A DNA stretch of 64,000 nt from Nymphaea colorata (taxonomy: Eukaryota > Streptophyta > Magnoliopsida > Nymphaeales > Nymphaeaceae). The position numbers and the translations under genes are program-made. Positions 58,001-64,000 of the stretch are shown here, piece by piece; positions within the stretch are counted from its first letter, which is position 1; each line of letters begins with the position of its first letter. Where the stretch lies: positions 18,757,934 through 18,821,933 of the forward strand of contig NC_045138.2 in the NCBI RefSeq assembly GCF_008831285.2, read 5' to 3'. Under the pieces are notes generated by a model that had not been told where the DNA came from, did not search any database, and saw only the letters and a program-made list of their open reading frames with translations.

Positions 58001-59218
58001 CTTTGATCTTTTCAAGTTTCTGAAACCCGTTGCCTACAAAAGAAGACATTGTTGACATTTTAAAGTATAATAATGACGGTATTCTGAAAAACTTTTCAGG
58101 AGAAATGAATTGACAAACTTCCCAATGTTCAAAGCTCTAAATCAACATTCATTTTACTTTCCATTATTGTTTGAACACCCTCTACCTAAAGACAAGCTTC
58201 CACTCAGTCCGCATGGTCTAGCACTAGGATTTCAGTGTCCATGACCGACAATGTATTTCCAATCTCACACTACAATGGCATCACATCAGTGGCACATATT
58301 TAGCAACCAATTTAAGTGCTCAACATAGAGGCAAAACAAATGCATTAACTTGTGTGACAAAATCCTTTGCAATTGTTGGCATACTTCAAAAAGAAAGTAA
58401 GGGTTCTTACTCACAAGGCATGAAGCGAGTCGGTGAAGAAACATGGAAAATACTTGTAACGGAGTGACAGAAAAGAGCACGCCAGTGAAGAAACAGTTTG
58501 GAGAAGTAAATAAGAAAATTAACGGTACATGTTTGGAAGTGATGGAGAGGTGAAAGAAAGTTAATGATACATCCCCTTGGGCTGTCTTGAAAAAGCACCA
58601 TCTAAATCTACCAGATAAACTTCCAGTGGACTACGTAACCTGCAGATAATATATCTGAAAAAAATAGTAAGCTCCGCAAAAGCCGGTGAACAATTCGTTA
58701 TACTCTTTTAAGTACTTTCCGTAAGCGATCTACGTATTCTTCATTAGTCAAACACCAGAACTAAGAATTGCTTTCCCTTCAGCAAGTAAAGGCACGAACA
58801 TGACAAAGCTGTACCGCTGTAACTCAAAATCTCTGAAGCGCATTCCCAAAAGTTCAACCTTCCGAATCACAACCAAACTCAACGAAAACATTTCACTTGT
58901 CAAATTCCTAAAAACTCTATGTTGTTGGCATCCAACGTCCATACCCTCTACACATTCACAGCAATACACATGCTAAAGCGAAATGCATATGCAATCTCCA
59001 AACAGGTAGAACCAGAATCCAATCTTGCTCCTCAGATCAACACCAACATCAGTACCAGGAAACCATTGTTCAAAAGAAAAAAATGACAATGTAAGTCAAA
59101 AAACGCGGATGCACTCCGCAACGCTTACGATAATGCTCGGAAGATGTCGGCGATCTGCCCATCGAGCTCGGCGAGAGTGCCGCTGACTCCCGACAACGAG
59201 TCAAGTCCATTCGATCGA
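55017..59218 (-). pseudogene. Decayed novel plant SNARE (NPSN11/13-like), five exons recognisable
   Basis: NPSN proteins are Qb-SNAREs of the cell plate and plasma membrane. Exons with GT-AG edges: about 59218-59129 (SGTLAELDGQIADIFRALS), 58033-57941 (NGFQKLEKIK, then ANRQSRQLEELTGKMREC), 57094-57001 (LIKEFDQGIKEEEASYDFET, NKMLSEKKQSM), 56862-56825 (IKELNSYVALRKK), 55110-55017 (YSSSL, KRVDLFDGPEVNEG, NGMLAS). The ATG at about 59209 is one base out of frame with the body. Exon 2 has an apparent +1 at its start and -1 after KIK, and exon 5 has one more indel. The SNARE motif and membrane anchor were not found. Splice sites survive and neighbours are in frame, so decay is likelier than sequence error, though error cannot be excluded. 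Confidence 0.75.
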
Positions 59219-59640
59219 TCTGCGTCAAATACCAAAAACCCCAGAAACCATTACAAACAGAACCCCAAAAATGGGCCTCCAAACCCATGAAAAGAATAGC
59301 TCAAGCTACAGTAAAAATCATCTCCGCCAAATGCAAATTCAGCAACTACAGAAGGCTTGAAAAGAGGAGAGGAAGAAGAACTCATAAGAGGTTACCAGGA
59401 AATGGAGATCGACGAGCGGTAGGAACGCGCAGAGCGGATCGGACTGTTTTGCTGGGCAACAATGGCAAGGAAGAGATGGAAAGGAAGGAGGGAAGGTGAC
59501 GACTGGTGAGGTGGCGGGCCTCTTCTTGCCCCGTCTTCGTTTTTTCTTTGCTTCTCCTGTTTTTAGAAAATCACAAGTAAGCGCTACGACTAAGGGGACC
59601 CTCCTCCTCTTACCAAGTTCACTATTCGAATCCGGAAATA

Positions 59641-59735
59641 TCGGAAATGTGTTGATTTCCATAGGCATTTTGTAAATATCGTGTCATGCCATAGGCGGTA
59701 AATGACGGAAATGTGCTGATTTCCATGTCATGTTG
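59641..59735. repeat. Two copies of a 25-bp motif
   Basis: CGGAAATGTG-TGATTTCCAT occurs at about 59641 and 59705, each followed by a CATG-containing stretch. Each copy is itself partly palindromic (GGAAATG ... ATTTCC). Confidence 0.5.
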
Positions 59736-60725
59736 CTAACATGAGAAGAGGTGTTTCCATGTTTTAAATAAGGGCGTTTATGTAATTAATGTATTTTCAT
59801 CTAAAGGAAGCTCAAGGCAAAGATGCAAAAGCACATCAATTATTGATTGAAATTTAAACAATAAGCGCATTTCACCTAAAATGGTTACGAGACAATAACA
59901 TGTGAATAGGTCCTTCTTGTGGGACCGTGTGGGCAATTGCCCACGCACGCCCATGTGTTTGACCAATATTACAATTTGTTTACAAAAATTAAAAAACGTG
60001 AACCCATATGGGATTTATTCAAGTTTATAAATTATTTTGATAATGTTATAAACTGATTAAAAAAAAGTTAAAAACGCAGTCCGATGGTCCAGTCGATGAC
60101 TCAGTCAAACGTGGAAGGACCTGAAAGTCCACGCATTTCCGGATGGATATGATCTAACGGGTTGGTCCGATTTGATCCAAAAGCACCGGACAAAGGCTTA
60201 AAATTTTGATAAGTGAAAAGAGAATAAAAGGGAAATCAGATCTAAGTAGGTTTCAATTATCTTGTTTTTTGGTTGGATTACCATTTTCTTAGAAATGAGG
60301 ATAGTTTTTGGAGTTTCAGATTCAAAAACAGATATTTTCTCATATGTTTGACATCTGCAATGTATTGCCCACTCCATGGAGCTATAATTTTTTCATGAGG
60401 AAGACCGAATTATAATTTTAAAATATTGATGAGAGCTGACATAGCATATTTCAAAGCTTTTATATAAACCAAGTAAAAATTTACATGTAAGTTTAAAAAA
60501 CAAATCAAAAGTCTGTAAATTTTGTCCTTTAAGCAGCATTTGATAGTCTTGGATCTGAAATTAATGATGGTAATTCAAGATTTGTGCATATTTCATCAGA
60601 ACCATTTTGCGATTCATAATGGTTTATATGTTTGTTGAACGAGCCATGATGTACAGTACATTTTGGTTAGTATCATAACATGCTGTTTGCTTTTCTTGAA
60701 AGCAAAGGTAAAATGGTGAGACTGA

Positions 60726-60820
60726 TACCGCGATGGTTCTATTATCGTCAAATTCAGATGCAACTCGTTTCACACGTTTTTGGCTACCGCGATGGATCTA
60801 TTATCGTCAAATTCAGATTC
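60726..60820. repeat. 59-bp tandem duplication
   Basis: TACCGCGATGG-TCTATTATCG followed by TCAAATTCAGAT occurs at 60726 and 60785 with a single difference in about 33 bases. Confidence 0.8.
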
Positions 60821-62989
60821 AATGTACCATTTACTATATCCAATTTATCAGATACTCGGATTTATAACAAATTTGTATTGCATTAAAAATTATTGTATTA
60901 TGTTTGAAACGGATTTTTAGATTCTTAATGCAAAACAGACTTTTAAATTCACAGTTGAACCCAAACTATGTCAAGAACCAACATTTAAAATGAACAGACT
61001 TATCTGGCCATGTTAATGATTCTTATCTAACCAATATGTCTACTTAAAGCCAAGTTCAAATACGAATTTAATTGGGTGCCATTTTTTAAAATTCTGCTCA
61101 ACTAGTAGTACAAGGCTTGTAGAAATAATTCAAATCCAACTATGCGCAGCCATCTTTAAATACATATTATATAGGGGGACAAAGAGCCAGGAGCACTGAG
61201 CAATCAACTGTGAATAAAGTTTGAAAGTGGTGTGGGCTTGAAACTGATAAGATCATTTTTATTAGGAGCGCAGAGACTTAAGAAGTAAAGTTTACTTTAC
61301 CAGGTGATAATGTATTTGACTAAATTATTAGCACTGAAAGTTGGCACTTGATTATACCTTGATTGTTTCAGAACACGTTTGGTTGAGCAGGCGGTGCTCT
61401 CATCGTGTGTACCATGTGTATGTTGATTAGGAAATATGAACAATTGATTGAATATTACGACCAATAATTATGTTCACAATCATCATAATAATTAATCATG
61501 GAATGAAGTATTATGGAATTGATGAGCTTGGCTTAGAAGTTGCATTATATGTGGGGCTAGTGGTACAAGTTCTAAATGTGATATAATATGCGACAGAAAA
61601 TATGTATTTATTGGTTGATATAATATCATTAAATCTTGTTGAAACGCACACAAACATCCTAAGGGGTTAATGAAATTAATAGTTATTGTCTGTATTTTAA
61701 CATTTTTTTTTTGTTATTTGGAGGACATCATAAAAAGATGGGTAAGTGAGGGAAAGGGACTTGTTCATCGGGTGACCGTTCCCAATGCTTTTATTCGGGG
61801 TAATTAGATCAAAATCAACCTCTTTGCTGTTGCACATTCCAATTTCTTTAAGTATTATCCCGAGATCTTATATGAATGTGTATTAAAGTTAAACAAATTC
61901 TTTAAAAGATTGAGAGAGATTTTGAAAAAGAAAAAATTAAATATGATTGGTCTAAAATATAGTGTACTCAGGTAGAACTATACATTTGTATACCCCGAAC
62001 AACAGTGACCTTAGAATTATAGAAATTTGAAATAATTTAGAAAATAAATCATTTCAAGAGAGGTACTTCAAAATCATTTGAGCTCTTCCAATATTGTCAT
62101 TACAACTCAGATGTGAAAGATATTTGAAGATAGTTTTAAAATGCAAAGTTTTCAACTTATTTTGCAAAGTATGACTTAGAGTTGTCATGCATTATCAAGA
62201 CAGGATTTTCAAATTTTTGTTTGAAAAAAAAAAAAAGATCTTAAATTTGTTTACCATAGTTTGTATTTATCATAAGACAAAAAAAAGGGGCTTTACAATA
62301 TTGTGAAACTTTGAAAAGAACTTGATTTTGAAAAGAATCAAGAATCTAGAATAAAGAAGAGAACACCAAGATTTCTGAAAGTGTTTAATGAAACCTAAGA
62401 CTTGACCATATTTCAGTTTCCACTTAGATAGAGTTTAATCCTAACGGCTTTAATTATTTAATGGAAGGTGCACCCATCATTCCATTAGCGTTTTGTTAAG
62501 TGATGGTGTGTGCATACTCATGCATATCTATATGAAATGGGTAAAATATTAAAAAACAATCATATGAATGATTGAAGTAAAACTCTCATCGGGTTTGTTT
62601 AAATGTTTAGGTATACCATAAGAAGGTTAGAAAGAAATCGATAACTGAAATGGGTTTAAGTCATTTTAAAAACTAAAAATGACATGCTCATGTGGACATG
62701 TACATATTTGTGTAGGGCACAAGCAATGAAAATCCGGGGAGACTTATTCTGTTTCCTTGGTGTTGAAGTAAAACACTTGTAAGGTCAGACATTTCATTTG
62801 CAGTAAATAAGCTTATCAGCACTCATGGGCAATTCGAGTGAGGAGCACTGGGTAATGGTAAAGTGTAATCAGCACATAACTTGGCAGGCCACTTCAATAT
62901 GCAACTTTTGGTTTTCATCCCATATGGATCAATGGAGTCATGAGTCATGACAAGTGTTTCCACTGCTTCATGCGCCTTAATAATTGATG

Positions 62990-63418
62990 AGAGAGAATAA
63001 AAATACTTCGCAGGCGAGCGGGTTTCACGTCAAGGAAGGCCCTTGTCCCCTTGTTTGTTTCTCCTTGTTACAGAAATGTTTTATAAAAGGATTCAATTAT
63101 ACAGTCATGAATCATAGTATTAAAGCTCCAATATTGAAAAGAGGTGTGCCAGGATTGCGTCTCCTATGTATGCAGATGACGTGTTTTGTTTTTACCAATT
63201 TATTTTGTCTGAATTTTAAACAAGTTCCTGTAAATTGGTCAACTCAGAAGCCTCTCGATTCTTCCCGTTTAAGATGAATAACCAGTTCAGCGAAGAGAGG
63301 TCTCTTGACTGGCGGAAAGGAGAATTTCCTACGCTGGGTGGCTCTGCCTTATTAACACAGTCCTTCCAATACTACCTCTTTACTGGATTACGGCACTTGA
63401 ATGCCAGGATCCTGTGAA
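62990..63418 (+). mobile_element. LINE reverse-transcriptase relic
   Basis: Read across frames, the plus strand gives KEGPCPLVCFSLLQKCFIKG then FNYTVMNHSIKAPILKRGVP, the region before the active site. The catalytic box follows as MYADDVFCFYQF in a second frame, and the post-RT block as SYAGWLCLINTVLPILPLYW in a third (plant LINEs have AGRL-LI-SVL--IPLYW). At least two frame changes and a missing 5' part show it is dead. It ends about 30 bases before the duplicated DUF247 segment. Confidence 0.65.
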
Positions 63419-63448
63419 CAAAAGGATGGAGAATTTCTCTTATATTCT

Positions 63449-64000
63449 CCATATTGCCAATTTTATAGAAAAGTGAAAGAACAGAAAACTTGACATCTAT
63501 GCAAAGTAAATTTAACTTTCACAAAATAGGTGTCCTGCCAGGTCGACATGGCGGCAAAATCTGTTCCTTTGTAAAGCGATTCTGGAAGGACTATTTTGTA
63601 AAGGCCGCACAGAGTGTCAATAATACATATATAACGAGATGGTATGCATGTTATTTCGCACGTATACAAATATCTCTGGCCATTCTCTTCCTCTGTGAGC
63701 GGAGCGAAGCCACTAGGAGTGGCATTTCTTGGTCTCGTGTGAGTCTTCCCTCATTTGTTCCCTAGTCCTCTGTCCCTCCATATCTGAGATAATGAGGCGA
63801 CAGGAAGAAGAAACAACAATCAATATCAAAGAAGATAACGCATCCACCAGCTGCTGGGCGAAAGACATCACAAAAGACTACAAAGAATATGCTGCTTCAG
63901 GGTCTCTTTCTGTTGCTGGTGGTGGCAGGTCTCTTAAGTGCATCTTCAAATGGCCGCTTGATGTTAAGAAACTTCTGGGGGATGACATCTGCCGTGAACC
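63449..64000 (+). repeat. Segmental duplication, copy 2 (partner 44605-45225)
   Basis: Promoter and coding start of a DUF247 gene, near-identical to 44605-45225. The match begins at CCATATTG and is still running at the window end, so the duplicated block is longer than shown here. It lacks about 65 bases present in the partner. Confidence 0.9.
63792..64000 (+). CDS. DUF247 family protein, N-terminal part (cut by window end)
   Basis: Starts MRRQEEETTINIKED and reads on through TSCWAKDITKDYKEYAASGS and GGGRSLKCIFKWPLD to the last base. It is the close paralogue of the gene at 45017, with a handful of amino-acid changes in about 69 codons. In frame throughout the visible part. The rest lies beyond the window. 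Confidence 0.85.
   Translation, partial: MRRQEEETTINIKEDNASTSCWAKDITKDYKEYAASGSLSVAGGGRSLKCIFKWPLDVKKLLGDDICRE

Larger units (their letters stand above)
59219..62980. other. AT-rich intergenic region
   Basis: The first 300 bases are GC-richer and may be the old promoter and leader of the SNARE gene (donor-like CCTG|GTAACC at about 59395). The rest holds no gene that I can support, only two small duplications listed separately. Confidence 0.45.

Noticed and set aside
62984-63277. 97-codon frame as a gene
   Set aside because: It is one frame of a decayed LINE reverse transcriptase, not a host gene.

Overview
The window is nuclear DNA of a flowering plant. It has AT-rich intergenic DNA, spliced genes with GT-AG introns, and plant-restricted families: a CC-NB-LRR resistance protein, vicilin seed storage protein, a long-form PPR protein, DUF247 proteins, a CYP71-type P450 and a novel plant SNARE (NPSN). 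The species cannot be named from sequence. The AT-rich genes argue against grasses. Coordinates and splice sites were read by eye and family names come from memory, not from a search.

Layout. 1-5.3 kb: an intronless CNL resistance gene on the minus strand. 8.3-9.1 kb: a small multi-pass membrane protein on plus. 11.3-18.1 kb: a seed-protein pair on minus, made of a six-exon vicilin with three N-terminal C-X3-C-X12-C-X3-C hairpins and, directly upstream, an intronless 675-residue secreted protein with twelve such hairpins and no cupin domain. 21.5-23.9 kb: a mitochondrial-type PPR protein. 30.0-32.1 kb: a PRP28/RH21 DEAD-box helicase. 34.1-37.4 kb: proteasome subunit beta type-2 in three exons. 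40-64 kb: a DUF247 neighbourhood with two whole two-exon genes facing each other tail to tail, three decayed fragments, and the start of a third gene that runs off the right edge inside a recent segmental duplication. Between these lie a P450 exon fragment, a decayed NPSN SNARE gene and a LINE reverse-transcriptase relic.

The most notable item is the hairpin-only protein at 15979-18006. It looks like a vicilin first exon that lost its cupin part and was then expanded by about 310-bp tandem duplication into five two-hairpin units. It has its own signal peptide, TATA box and poly(A) signal. By analogy with vicilin-buried peptides and luffin P1 it is probably a seed polyprotein precursor of alpha-hairpinin defence peptides. 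Its regular A/B alternation of hairpin types and its odd cysteine-rich tail are unusual.

Housekeeping genes (helicase, proteasome, PPR) are intact in frame. The frame breaks in the SNARE and P450 copies are therefore more likely real gene decay than poor sequence quality.
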